In this document: piece by piece, positions 1-5,028 of the stretch
How positions within the stretch are numbered: the first letter of the stretch is position 1
How the letters are laid out: every line of letters begins with the position of its first letter
NCBI GenBank assembly: GCA_031257735.1
Contig: JAIROC010000553.1
Span: 1-5,028 of the forward strand
DNA length: 5,028 nucleotides
Source of the DNA: Bacteroidales bacterium
GTDB lineage: Bacteria; Bacteroidota; Bacteroidia; Bacteroidales; WCHB1-69
Reading direction: 5' to 3'
The notes under the pieces: generated by a model
Told to the model about the DNA's origin: nothing
Database searches by the model: none
What the model saw: the letters and a program-made list of their open reading frames with translations, nothing else
Position numbers and translations under genes: made by a program

Positions 1-116
1 ACGACAGCGAACAACTTTTTGCCACAAAATATAAACTTTATATCCCCACCGAAGAAGAACTGATAAAAGAAATAAAGCAAATCCGTTCTTTGATGAATGG
101 CGATTACAAATTGTAA
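1..116 (+). CDS. C-terminal end of a YhcG/DUF1016-like PDDEXK nuclease (partial)
   Basis: Only the last 37 codons are in the window; the gene begins upstream of base 1. The reading frame runs from base 3 to a TAA at 114-116. The tail contains QLFATKYKLYIPTEEELIKE, which closely resembles the C-terminus I know from PDDEXK nuclease domain proteins of the YhcG/DUF1016 family (pattern Q-[LI]-F-A-[ST]-K-Y-x-L-Y-[LI]-P-T-E-E-E-L). In Bacteroidota these proteins are often encoded inside type I restriction loci next to hsdM, hsdS and hsdR, which fits the hsdS-like tail five bases further on. The catalytic domain is not visible, so activity cannot be judged. The assignment rests on recalled family resemblance of a short segment. 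Confidence 0.6.
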   Translation, partial: DSEQLFATKYKLYIPTEEELIKEIKQIRSLMNGDYKL

Positions 117-121
117 ATAAT

Positions 122-211
122 ATTACGGAAGTAAAACTGCGTGAACTGCTCAAAACAATTGACAATCTGAAAAAAGGATTAGAACAGGAAATATTTACGC
201 GACAGAGGTAA
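122..211 (+). pseudogene. hsdS-like 3' tail, left copy (remnant)
   Basis: A 29-codon open segment ending in TAA at 209-211 has no start codon; the frame upstream is non-homologous sequence. It encodes ITEVKLRELLKTIDNLKKG followed by LEQEIFTRQR. The pattern of a coiled helix, then LKKGLxQxxF and a stop, is how many type I specificity (S) subunits end. The segment is therefore probably the 3' remnant of an hsdS gene. It begins right after the stop of the DUF1016-like gene, and about 94% of its bases match a second copy at 4138-4227 (five mismatches in 90, none breaking the frame). The S-subunit assignment is by motif resemblance only; the repeat itself is directly seen. Confidence 0.5.
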
Positions 212-281
212 TCCCTCTGCGAATAATAGTACCCTTTCAGACGGATGCTGCGGTGGTGATGAATTTGGGGGTGTATGGCGT
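210..281 (-). pseudogene. degenerate 5' end of a RAYT transposase gene
   Basis: The reverse strand from 281 down to 210 aligns with the first 24 or so codons of the intact transposase gene at 4273-4953. It is clearly dead: the start codon has become ACG (279-281), a one-base deletion relative to the intact gene shifts the frame within the first ten codons, a second one-base difference follows, and everything after codon 24 is missing. The sequence continues directly into the hsdS-like tail. It also keeps the intact copy's upstream bases (282-306), which include the last few codons of whatever gene originally preceded the transposase. Confidence 0.8.
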
Positions 282-310
282 AATGGTTTAATTTTCTTCT
301 TTATAACTGT

Positions 311-976
311 TTATCCGTCTGTCGATAAATTTATCCAAAAATGATATAAGGTTATCGGAATTAATCCTCCATTTCTGCTGTGGGTAGAGACATAGCTTTT
401 GCATTTATAAGATTCTTGTTTTTGTAAATAATCAGATTCATTCCAAAAGACAGAATTGGTCATTGTCAGGTCTTTTATCCAACCGTTTATTTTATTCAGC
501 CAATAGTCAGTGTCGCATTCCTGTATGTATCCAAACATAATTGAATATGATAATTGGCGAGCATGTTTACCTTCCTTGAATCGTTGAATGCCGCCATTCC
601 CTTTAAATATTTTCTTCCCATTTTCTTTTTCAGGACTGACAAATACATATTCACGTTCGTCTCTGTCCTTTTCTTTTGGAGTGGGTAAACGTTTAGCTTC
701 AATCCAACAGAAAAAATTACAATTACTCCTTAAATATATGCCTATATCTGTTGTTGAATTTCCTTCTTCATGTTGATTTTGAAATGCAAAGAAAGTATCA
801 TCAACACGAGTTTTTTCATTTAAAAATATCTCAAGTTCCTGTGTAATTTTATTTTCTCCGGTTTCATTTGATCTGGGTTTAAACTGAAATAAAACATTAT
901 CAATAAAAGCAAAAACAGTTTCATATATATCCCCTTTATCAGGAGGATTACCTTGCGTTGTTGTTGGTTTCTCCAT
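311..976 (-). CDS. putative PD-(D/E)XK restriction endonuclease partner of the methyltransferase
   Basis: A 221-residue soluble protein with no signal peptide or membrane segment. A PD-(D/E)XK nuclease core can be read: an acidic helix ITQELEIFL (44-52, E47 or E49), then TTDIGIYL (75-82, candidate metal ligand D77), an eight-residue turn, then WIEAKRL (91-97, the E-x-K pair E93 and K95). A conserved-looking block GNGGIQRFKEGKH follows (126-138), then a Trp-rich helix near 159-167. By the known chemistry of the fold these residues would coordinate Mg2+ for phosphodiester cleavage. The ATG lies one base after the methyltransferase stop (TAA-A-ATG) with no evident Shine-Dalgarno, so translation is probably coupled. 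The C-terminus, ending HFWINLSTDG, looks natural. I do not recognise the exact family. Nuclease fold is moderately supported; restriction function is inferred from the neighbour. Confidence 0.6.
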   Translation of the reverse strand: MEKPTTTQGNPPDKGDIYETVFAFIDNVLFQFKPRSNETGENKITQELEIFLNEKTRVDDTFFAFQNQHEEGNSTTDIGIYLRSNCNFFCWIEAKRLPTPKEKDRDEREYVFVSPEKENGKKIFKGNGGIQRFKEGKHARQLSYSIMFGYIQECDTDYWLNKINGWIKDLTMTNSVFWNESDYLQKQESYKCKSYVSTHSRNGGLIPITLYHFWINLSTDG

Positions 977-977
977 T

Positions 978-3968
978 TTATTCGTTGTTTAAAACATCCT
1001 CAAGAGTATCGCCAAAATCTCTTAATGCGGTTGATTGTAACCAAAATAACAATTTCTTGGGTTTTACAAGCATAATATCTCTTCGATCCCTGTAAATCCT
1101 CATTATTTTACTATAACGAGCGCTATGACTTGGGTTCCATGAATGTAATATAGCTTCCAAATTTTCATCCGACCATTTATAGACATACTCATTACCATTC
1201 CCAAATGTGTATTCACAAGCAAAGAAAGAGTTGCCTTCCGTAAGCTTTGAAAAATAGTATCTTTCTCCTCCCTTGGCGTATATCTTGTTCAGTGACTCGC
1301 AATATATTTTTGAAAATGGTTTAATATGTTCTTCTATTTCTGCCGTTTTCTTATGTATGACTGCATTTTTTCCTTTGCTAAATTCCTCAATGTAATAATT
1401 CAACACATCGTCAATAATAATTTGCTCGAAGGGATTTGGATTAAACGGCGTTTCCATAAATAAAGGCAAATTTAATAAATCGCCCAAGTCGGTTGTGTAC
1501 ATCGAACGGTTAACACCAGACCTTGCGCTAGTCGCCGCAATAAAGAAACGTAAAATATTGTTACTGTTTTTCAGTTGTTTTGCCAAATTAAGCAGTTCAT
1601 TCCGGCTTTGAAGCGGACAATGCACTCCTAAAATTTCGTTCCGAAATGTAAGATAATCATCTCGCAGATCCATTGGGATATGATTTTTACCAATAGACTT
1701 TTTTATCATCAAATGCGGCGGGCTGAAAATGTTTTTCGAATTGGACGGAATAGACTCAAACGCCATTTCATGTTGAATTTCTATCAACTCTATTCCCTTG
1801 TCTGTAAAAGATTTATCTATAACGGTATTCTTCCCAAATAGTATATTGTCAATATCTTTGTTTGATTTATTTCCAACCTTATAACCCTGTCCATAATCCC
1901 ATCCGTTCAACTTTTGTCTGTTCAAATAATCACCCAAACTTTGTTGTTGTTTTAGCCGATTTGCCAGATGATATACTTGTGAGCCACCCAATAAATTACA
2001 CTTCCAGACGTAAGGCCTCGAAACCGCAATATTCGCCGGAATTTTATGAAAATCATAATGGCTTAATTCGAAATACGATTTCTCGGCAACGGAACGATAT
2101 TCTCTCACAACTATATGAGTTATAAAATCATTTTCAGCAGGACGATTTTCGATAAAAACAACCGCTGTTTCTACATTTGCCCTGAAAAGTTTTTTTAAAA
2201 GCGTAAAATCAATGATTTGTGTAACATTATATTGCTTAAATAAAGATGAACGAAAAACTAAATTTGTATTTTTATTATTGTCCTTGTCTCCACTGTATAA
2301 AAACGGACCGGACTTCATAATCAGGCACAATCGTCCTGTTTCTTTTTTTAATAAAAGAAATGAGGCGGTTAAAAATAATAACGCTTCTTGATAGAATGGA
2401 ATTTGTAAATTGATATTTTCACTTTTAAATTTTTCCAAATTTTTCCTGTAAACTGCAAATTGCTTTTTAGCCAGTTCTTTGAATGGAGGATTCCCAATGA
2501 TTAAATCGAAATCACGTGCGAATTTGCCTTCCGACAGGTAATCAAAAAAATCTTTTTCAATAATATTGCCGTCTTCCTCCAAATTGCTGAATAGTCCCGG
2601 TTTTGTCCAGATTTGTCTTGGTTTAAGCATGGAACATAATGCTAAATGAAGGCTGAATATGGTTAGATGAACGGAATTACAGTGAATGTCTATTCCGAAA
2701 ATATTATCTTTTAATATCTGTTTCAAGATTGCAGGTTCAGGATTAGCTAATTTACCATTGCTTCTATATTTTATTTTCCATCGTTGCACCAAACGTTTAT
2801 ATGCAGTCACCAAAAAAATACCTGACCCGCAGGCAGGATCAATTAATTTGACATTCTCATTCGTGTCATTAAAATTTAATGGCAAACATTCATCTATTAA
2901 AAAGTTAACTAAAAACGCTGGGGTATAAACTGCGCCATTTTCGGGAGTATCCGTATCTTTTCTTTTTTTGTTTTTTTCTTTTGGTAAAAATTCTTCATAT
3001 AAATTACTGATAAGTTCAACAGGAATGTGTTCAAAAGAGTATTCACGCCATCCAAAAAGATTTTCGCTTGAACCGGCATCAAAAAAGACCGCCAATTTCT
3101 GTTGATTTATTGATTGTATTTTTATATAATAATCTTCGTTTTTGTTTTCAGGATTGGTCATCCGGAAAATTCCACCGTTAAAATGAGCGGACAAAGCTTT
3201 TAGAAGGTCGGAAAGTTTATTGTTATATAAAATATCTGTCAAAGTGTCAAACCCTGTGTTTTTATGAAAGAACTCGTGAGCAAGATTTTGTTTAGATTCA
3301 GGATCTGTTCCATTTTCTTCCAGATATTTGATAAGAATACACATAATCAACAAGCGGTCTGCCAATTCGGATTGCTCGCCTATCAATTGCTTAAATCTAT
3401 GCCGAACCTCTCTCAACCCTTTAACTAACCGTTCCGCAGCAACTGTAGTATTCAAAAAATGATTATGTGCAGTATCTGTTTCCCAAAATGCTCCATTACT
3501 GAATAATTGAGCGCGATATTTCTTCAAAACATCACTATGGGCAATTAAATCAATAACATCCAAGGGGTGTACTTCCATTTTATTGTCAACAATATCAACA
3601 GGTTTACGACTATCAAAAACTTTAATTTCAGTTTGATTGATAATCATATAGATTGGTATTTCGCATCCGCTCCAAACCTCGCGATGAATTTTTACATAAT
3701 CTTCATCAGCTCGCTTATTTGATATTCCATCATAAATATATATCTGAGCCATTGGCGGACGCCCGTCATCAAAGAAACGAAAATATACAGCGTCCGCGTC
3801 AAATGATCGTGCCTTGTCCAAAGCAATGATGATATGGGGAGATATATTTGTATCTGAAATATAATCTTCCAATTTATCAACAAAGTAAATAGAGGAATTG
3901 TCCAAACTGTCAAATTGAAAATCAAGCGCACCCAAATTCCCGATATATTCTTTTACTTTAGTATCCAT
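978..3968 (-). CDS. N6-adenine DNA methyltransferase, Eco57I/type IIG-like, of a restriction-modification system
   Basis: A 996-residue class I SAM-dependent DNA methyltransferase. Motifs in gamma-type order: motif X GAVYTPAFLVNFLI (345-358), SAM-binding motif I DPACGSGIFLV (377-387), motif II FGIDIHC (424-430), catalytic motif IV in DFDLIIGNPPF (NPPF at 493-496, marking N6-adenine methylation), and a later strand RLCLIMKSGPFL (546-557). Residues 1-130 form an alpha/beta domain with FDADAVYFRFF and QIYIYD, shaped like the N-terminal domain of related 1000-residue enzymes but lacking an E-x-K pair. Residues 140-340 are mostly helical. Residues 650-840, with SARSGVNRSMYTTDLGDLLNLPLF, probably include the target recognition domain. 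About 150 further residues end in VKPKKLLFWLQSTALRDFGD. The length fits fused type IIG-like enzymes, but no active nuclease site is evident; the downstream gene may supply it. The ATG at 3966-3968 is the first in-frame start after the upstream remnant. The gene is intact. Confidence 0.88.
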   Translation of the reverse strand: MDTKVKEYIGNLGALDFQFDSLDNSSIYFVDKLEDYISDTNISPHIIIALDKARSFDADAVYFRFFDDGRPPMAQIYIYDGISNKRADEDYVKIHREVWSGCEIPIYMIINQTEIKVFDSRKPVDIVDNKMEVHPLDVIDLIAHSDVLKKYRAQLFSNGAFWETDTAHNHFLNTTVAAERLVKGLREVRHRFKQLIGEQSELADRLLIMCILIKYLEENGTDPESKQNLAHEFFHKNTGFDTLTDILYNNKLSDLLKALSAHFNGGIFRMTNPENKNEDYYIKIQSINQQKLAVFFDAGSSENLFGWREYSFEHIPVELISNLYEEFLPKEKNKKRKDTDTPENGAVYTPAFLVNFLIDECLPLNFNDTNENVKLIDPACGSGIFLVTAYKRLVQRWKIKYRSNGKLANPEPAILKQILKDNIFGIDIHCNSVHLTIFSLHLALCSMLKPRQIWTKPGLFSNLEEDGNIIEKDFFDYLSEGKFARDFDLIIGNPPFKELAKKQFAVYRKNLEKFKSENINLQIPFYQEALLFLTASFLLLKKETGRLCLIMKSGPFLYSGDKDNNKNTNLVFRSSLFKQYNVTQIIDFTLLKKLFRANVETAVVFIENRPAENDFITHIVVREYRSVAEKSYFELSHYDFHKIPANIAVSRPYVWKCNLLGGSQVYHLANRLKQQQSLGDYLNRQKLNGWDYGQGYKVGNKSNKDIDNILFGKNTVIDKSFTDKGIELIEIQHEMAFESIPSNSKNIFSPPHLMIKKSIGKNHIPMDLRDDYLTFRNEILGVHCPLQSRNELLNLAKQLKNSNNILRFFIAATSARSGVNRSMYTTDLGDLLNLPLFMETPFNPNPFEQIIIDDVLNYYIEEFSKGKNAVIHKKTAEIEEHIKPFSKIYCESLNKIYAKGGERYYFSKLTEGNSFFACEYTFGNGNEYVYKWSDENLEAILHSWNPSHSARYSKIMRIYRDRRDIMLVKPKKLLFWLQSTALRDFGDTLEDVLNNE

Positions 3969-3998
3969 GACACAAATAATATTACCTTTTTTCTATCA

Positions 3999-4100
3999 TT
4001 ACTTTTTCCCTATTTCCTTTTCCACCATATCTTTAGCCTCGTTCAATAACCGTTTACTTTCCCCGCAAAGGTAAAAACTTTTTTCGATTAATTCGGATTT
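3999..4100 (-). pseudogene. hsdS-like 3' tail upstream of the methyltransferase (remnant)
   Basis: On the minus strand a frame is open from 4100 to a TAA at 3999-4001, closed upstream by TAG at 4101-4103, with no start that could express the whole segment. It encodes KSELIEKSFYLCGESKRLL followed by NEAKDMVEKEIGKK. A pattern of the type SF-L--ESK-LL-EAK--VE--I before the stop is familiar from the C-termini of some type I S subunits, so this is probably the truncated end of another hsdS gene once read in the same direction as the methyltransferase. It ends 30 bp before the methyltransferase ATG. It is not homologous to the plus-strand tail at 4138-4227. Identity is by motif resemblance; the absent 5' part is directly seen. 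Confidence 0.45.
4066..4098 (-). promoter_or_regulatory. putative Bacteroidota-type promoter for the methyltransferase-nuclease operon
   Basis: The minus strand reads TTTTTACCTTTGCGGGG, with TACCTTTG at 4073 down to 4066. This matches the Bacteroidota -7 consensus TAxxTTTG. The -33 region, near 4092-4098, is ATCCGAA and lacks a clear TTG or TTTG, so only one box is convincing. A start site a few bases downstream would give a leader of roughly 90 to 100 nt before the methyltransferase ATG at 3968. The box lies inside the hsdS-like remnant, so it may partly be chance coding sequence. It is the only such box seen between the right repeat and the operon. Confidence 0.4.
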
Positions 4101-4137
4101 CTACATACGGAAATAAAACCTTGTATGATAAGCAGAA
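4101..4137. other. 37-bp junction between two opposed hsdS-like tails
   Basis: This spacer separates a minus-strand tail (ending leftwards at 3999) from a plus-strand tail (ending rightwards at 4227). Both tails lack their 5' parts, so the spacer marks at least one recombination junction. It contains a small imperfect inverted repeat, CATACGG (4104-4110) against CCTTGTATG (4119-4127), with an AT-rich loop and a two-base bulge. The repeat is too weak to call a recombinase site or a terminator. Confidence 0.35.
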
Positions 4138-4227
4138 ATTACGGAAGTGAAACTGCTCGAACTGCTCAAAACAATTGACAATCTGAAAAAAGGATTAGAA
4201 CAGGAAATATTTACGCGAGGGAGGTAA
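4138..4227 (+). pseudogene. hsdS-like 3' tail, right copy (remnant)
   Basis: A 29-codon segment ending in TAA at 4225-4227 encodes ITEVKLLELLKTIDNLKKG, then LEQEIFTRGR. It is the direct-repeat partner of 122-211, with five base changes giving L for R and G for Q. Its frame is closed upstream by TAA at 4129-4131. A GTG at 4147-4149 could in principle start a 26-residue peptide, but the left copy has GTA there, so a conserved small gene is unlikely. The LKKGLxQxxF ending suggests the C-terminus of a type I S subunit. Its stop is 45 bp from the stop of the convergent transposase gene; nothing else is seen in those 45 bases, and no terminator hairpin. Confidence 0.5.
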
Positions 4228-4272
4228 TCCTGTAGCATTTAAAGAAGTGATTCGGGAGATTGGTTTTTGGTA

Positions 4273-4953
4273 TCATTCGAAATAGAATTTATCATCCTGC
4301 CATTTTTCAGGATTATGAATGATGTAATTGGAAATATTTTGGTATGATTGTTCATTTCGGATGATGTGTTCGTAATAGTTGCGTTGCCACGAAAATGCAA
4401 AGCCCAATCGATGCGCGTGTTTCGACACGGTAGATTTGTATGAACCAACAACGGACGATAATGTGTTTTTGCCCTGATTTTGAAACCGTGATTGCATTTG
4501 TTGTTCCGCGCGTTCCGCATGTTCCGCATGTTCCGCATGTTCCGTACGTAGGGGCAAGGCATGCCTTGCCCCTACACCGCCGCCGCCGTCACCGCCGCCA
4601 CCGTCACCATTACCGCCGCCACCGTCACCGCCGCCGTCACCACCGTCACCATTACCGCCACCGATATTACCACCATCGCCATTACATCCCAACAAAATTA
4701 TCCCATGTATATGATTGGGCATTACCGTAAATTCACCCAAATCGACGTTGTTCGCGTGATTTTTTATTTCGTACCACAATACATCGGCAATAATTCCCAC
4801 CGGCGACAATCGTATTTTCCCGTCAATGATTTTTCCAAACACACATTCCTTGTTTTGCACACAAATTGTTACAAAATACAATCCCTCCTGCGAATAATCG
4901 TATCCTTTCAGACGGATGCTGCGGCGGTGATGGATTTTGGGGTTGTAGGGCAT
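4273..4953 (-). CDS. REP-associated tyrosine transposase (RAYT, Y1_Tnp / TnpA_REP family)
   Basis: A 226-residue single-strand DNA transposase of the HUH/Y1 class. The N-terminus RRSIRLKGYDYSQEGLYFVT (10-29) is the usual RAYT opening. The metal-binding HUH motif is VMPNHIHGIIL (77-87, H81 and H83). The C-terminal part has VVGSYKSTVSK (168-178), FSWQRNYYEHIIRNE (187-201) and NISNYIIHNPEKW (206-218), where Y210 is the likely nucleophile that forms the DNA-protein bond. RAYTs are usually single-copy domesticated relatives of IS200/IS605 TnpA acting on REP palindromes. All core motifs are present and the frame is open, so it may be active. Residues 89-152 are an in-frame insert: a Gly/Asp/Asn-rich run, then VGARHALPL encoded by a perfect palindrome, then AEH repeats. 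The ATG follows the previous gene's stop by six bases with no clear Shine-Dalgarno. Confidence 0.92.
   Translation of the reverse strand: MPYNPKIHHRRSIRLKGYDYSQEGLYFVTICVQNKECVFGKIIDGKIRLSPVGIIADVLWYEIKNHANNVDLGEFTVMPNHIHGIILLGCNGDGGNIGGGNGDGGDGGGDGGGGNGDGGGGDGGGGVGARHALPLRTEHAEHAEHAERAEQQMQSRFQNQGKNTLSSVVGSYKSTVSKHAHRLGFAFSWQRNYYEHIIRNEQSYQNISNYIIHNPEKWQDDKFYFE
4503..4547. repeat. five tandem 9-bp units inside the transposase gene
   Basis: Five consecutive nine-base units of the form GTTCCGCAT are seen on the plus strand. The middle three are identical; the first (GTTCCGCGC) and last (GTTCCGTAC) differ by two or three bases. On the coding strand they give E-H-A triplets (residues about 136-150 of the transposase). 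The unit is a multiple of three, so copy-number change keeps the frame. The array directly abuts the 28-bp palindrome. Confidence 0.9.
4548..4575. repeat. perfect 28-bp palindrome (REP-like) inside the transposase gene
   Basis: The left arm GTAGGGGCAAGGCA (4548-4561) is the exact reverse complement of bases 4562-4575, so a 28-base palindrome with no spacer is centred between 4561 and 4562. Single-stranded, it would fold into a strong GC-rich hairpin. On the transposase strand it encodes VGARHALPL. Palindromes of the GTAGGGGC...GCCCCTAC type are familiar dispersed repeats in many bacterial genomes, and RAYT proteins act on such REP hairpins. A role as this transposase's own target is an inference. 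Confidence 0.85.
4576..4683. repeat. GC-rich triplet tract encoding a Gly/Asp/Asn run
   Basis: About 108 bp built from degenerate ACC, GCC and GTC triplets on the plus strand, GC-rich in an otherwise AT-rich window. On the transposase strand it encodes residues about 91-126, almost all Gly with interspersed Asp and Asn (patterns GDGG, GNGDGG, GGGG). It is probably a flexible linker grown by replication slippage; all changes preserve the frame. The many closely spaced GG pairs on the minus strand could also allow two-tetrad G-quadruplexes, which is speculative. Confidence 0.85.
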
Positions 4954-4959
4954 AATGGT

Positions 4960-5028
4960 TTAATTTTCTTCTTTATAATAGATTTTGTAGAATTTACCAT
5001 TTTCGTCTGTGCCTTGTTGTATCAGGTC
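4960..5028 (-). CDS. C-terminal 22 residues of an unidentified protein (partial)
   Basis: The minus strand is open from the window edge to a TAA at 4960-4962 and encodes DLIQQGTDENGKFYKI followed by YYKEEN. Nothing in these 22 residues identifies a family. The stop is six bases before the RAYT start codon, so the two genes may be co-transcribed. The last codons lie inside the direct-repeat unit (right limit 4978), and the same bases follow the nuclease stop codon at the left copy. The context suggests another gene of the restriction island, but this is a guess. Confidence 0.45.
   Translation of the reverse strand, partial: DLIQQGTDENGKFYKIYYKEEN

Larger units (their letters stand above)
122..306. 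repeat. left copy of the hsdS-tail/RAYT direct repeat (internally deleted)
   Basis: This 185-bp unit matches the two ends of the 841-bp unit at 4138-4978, in the same orientation. Bases 122-211 match 4138-4227 with five mismatches. Bases 210-306 match 4880-4978 with about seven mismatches and two one-base indels. The middle, about 654 bp holding most of the transposase gene, is absent here. The join lies at AATCC (210-214), which occurs at both edges of the missing segment in the long copy (4226-4230 and 4880-4884), consistent with a microhomology deletion. Both copies start at the same ATTACGG and end at the same TTTATAA, after which similarity stops. Confidence 0.85.
4138..4978. repeat. right copy of the hsdS-tail/RAYT direct repeat (full length)
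   Basis: This 841-bp unit carries, in order, the plus-strand hsdS-like tail, the complete minus-strand transposase gene, and about 25 bp upstream of that gene. Its two ends match 122-211 and 210-306 respectively. The offset between matching starts is 4016 bp, which is the amount that recombination between the shared 90-bp tails would remove or duplicate. The right limit, TTTATAA at 4972-4978, falls inside the last codons of the unidentified gene at the window edge. Confidence 0.8.

Noticed and set aside
35..211. Longer open frame joining sequence under the DUF1016-like tail to the hsdS-like tail
   Set aside because: It has no start codon, and its first part is an out-of-frame reading of the DUF1016-like gene; only the part from 122 is shared with the second copy.
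311..340. Resemblance (ACAGACG) between the end of the nuclease gene and the edge gene at about 5003-5009, as possible shared ancestry
   Set aside because: Only seven bases match and the intervening sequence and spacing differ, so chance is sufficient.
1862..2928. Plus-strand open frames of 60 to 90 codons across the methyltransferase gene
   Set aside because: They are antisense to a gene with full methyltransferase motifs and show no domain or start signal of their own.
4503..4547. Tandem repeats considered as a CRISPR array
   Set aside because: The units are 9 bp, contiguous, without spacers, and lie within a coding frame.
4239..4562. Minus-strand frame with NMRNMRNMRN repeats
   Set aside because: It is an alternative frame of the same 9-bp array within the transposase gene and has no recognisable domain.
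4548..4575. Palindrome considered as a transcription terminator
   Set aside because: It has no loop or U-tract and lies mid-gene in an intact frame; a REP-type repeat explains it better.
4440..4730. Plus-strand frame rich in His and Arg opposite the transposase insert
   Set aside because: It is the antisense reading of the triplet tract and the 9-bp array; the low-complexity composition explains it and the opposite strand has a clear RAYT protein.

Overview
The window looks like chromosomal accessory DNA from a member of the Bacteroidota. The evidence is its AT-rich genes, start codons without strong Shine-Dalgarno sequences, a TAxxTTTG promoter box in front of the main operon, and protein tails typical of Bacteroidota type I restriction loci. 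Phylum-level placement is an inference; no genus can be named.

Layout, left to right. Positions 1-116 hold the 3' end of a plus-strand gene that resembles the YhcG/DUF1016 PDDEXK nuclease family. Positions 122-306 are a short composite repeat: an hsdS-like 3' tail on the plus strand, then a degenerate 5' end of a REP-associated transposase (RAYT) on the minus strand. Positions 311-3968 form a two-gene minus-strand operon: a 996-residue adenine-specific DNA methyltransferase of the N6_Mtase/Eco57I type, then, one base after its stop codon, a 221-residue protein with a PD-(D/E)XK nuclease signature. Positions 3999-4100 are a second, minus-strand hsdS-like tail containing a likely promoter for the operon. 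Positions 4138-4978 are the long version of the composite repeat: the same plus-strand hsdS tail followed by a complete RAYT gene (226 residues, minus strand). Positions 4960-5028 are the last 22 codons of an unidentified minus-strand gene that ends six bases before the RAYT start.

The methyltransferase and the small protein are best read as a candidate split restriction-modification pair: one protein modifies and probably recognises the site, the other supplies the cutting centre. They sit between two direct copies of an hsdS-tail/RAYT unit. Recombination between the copies would remove about 4.0 kb carrying exactly this operon, so the locus looks like an exchangeable cassette in a type I restriction or defence island. 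The left copy appears to derive from a copy like the right one by a deletion of about 654 bp between two AATCC microhomologies. The RAYT gene has an in-frame low-complexity insert containing a perfect 28-bp palindrome, a plausible REP-type target lying inside the transposase gene itself.
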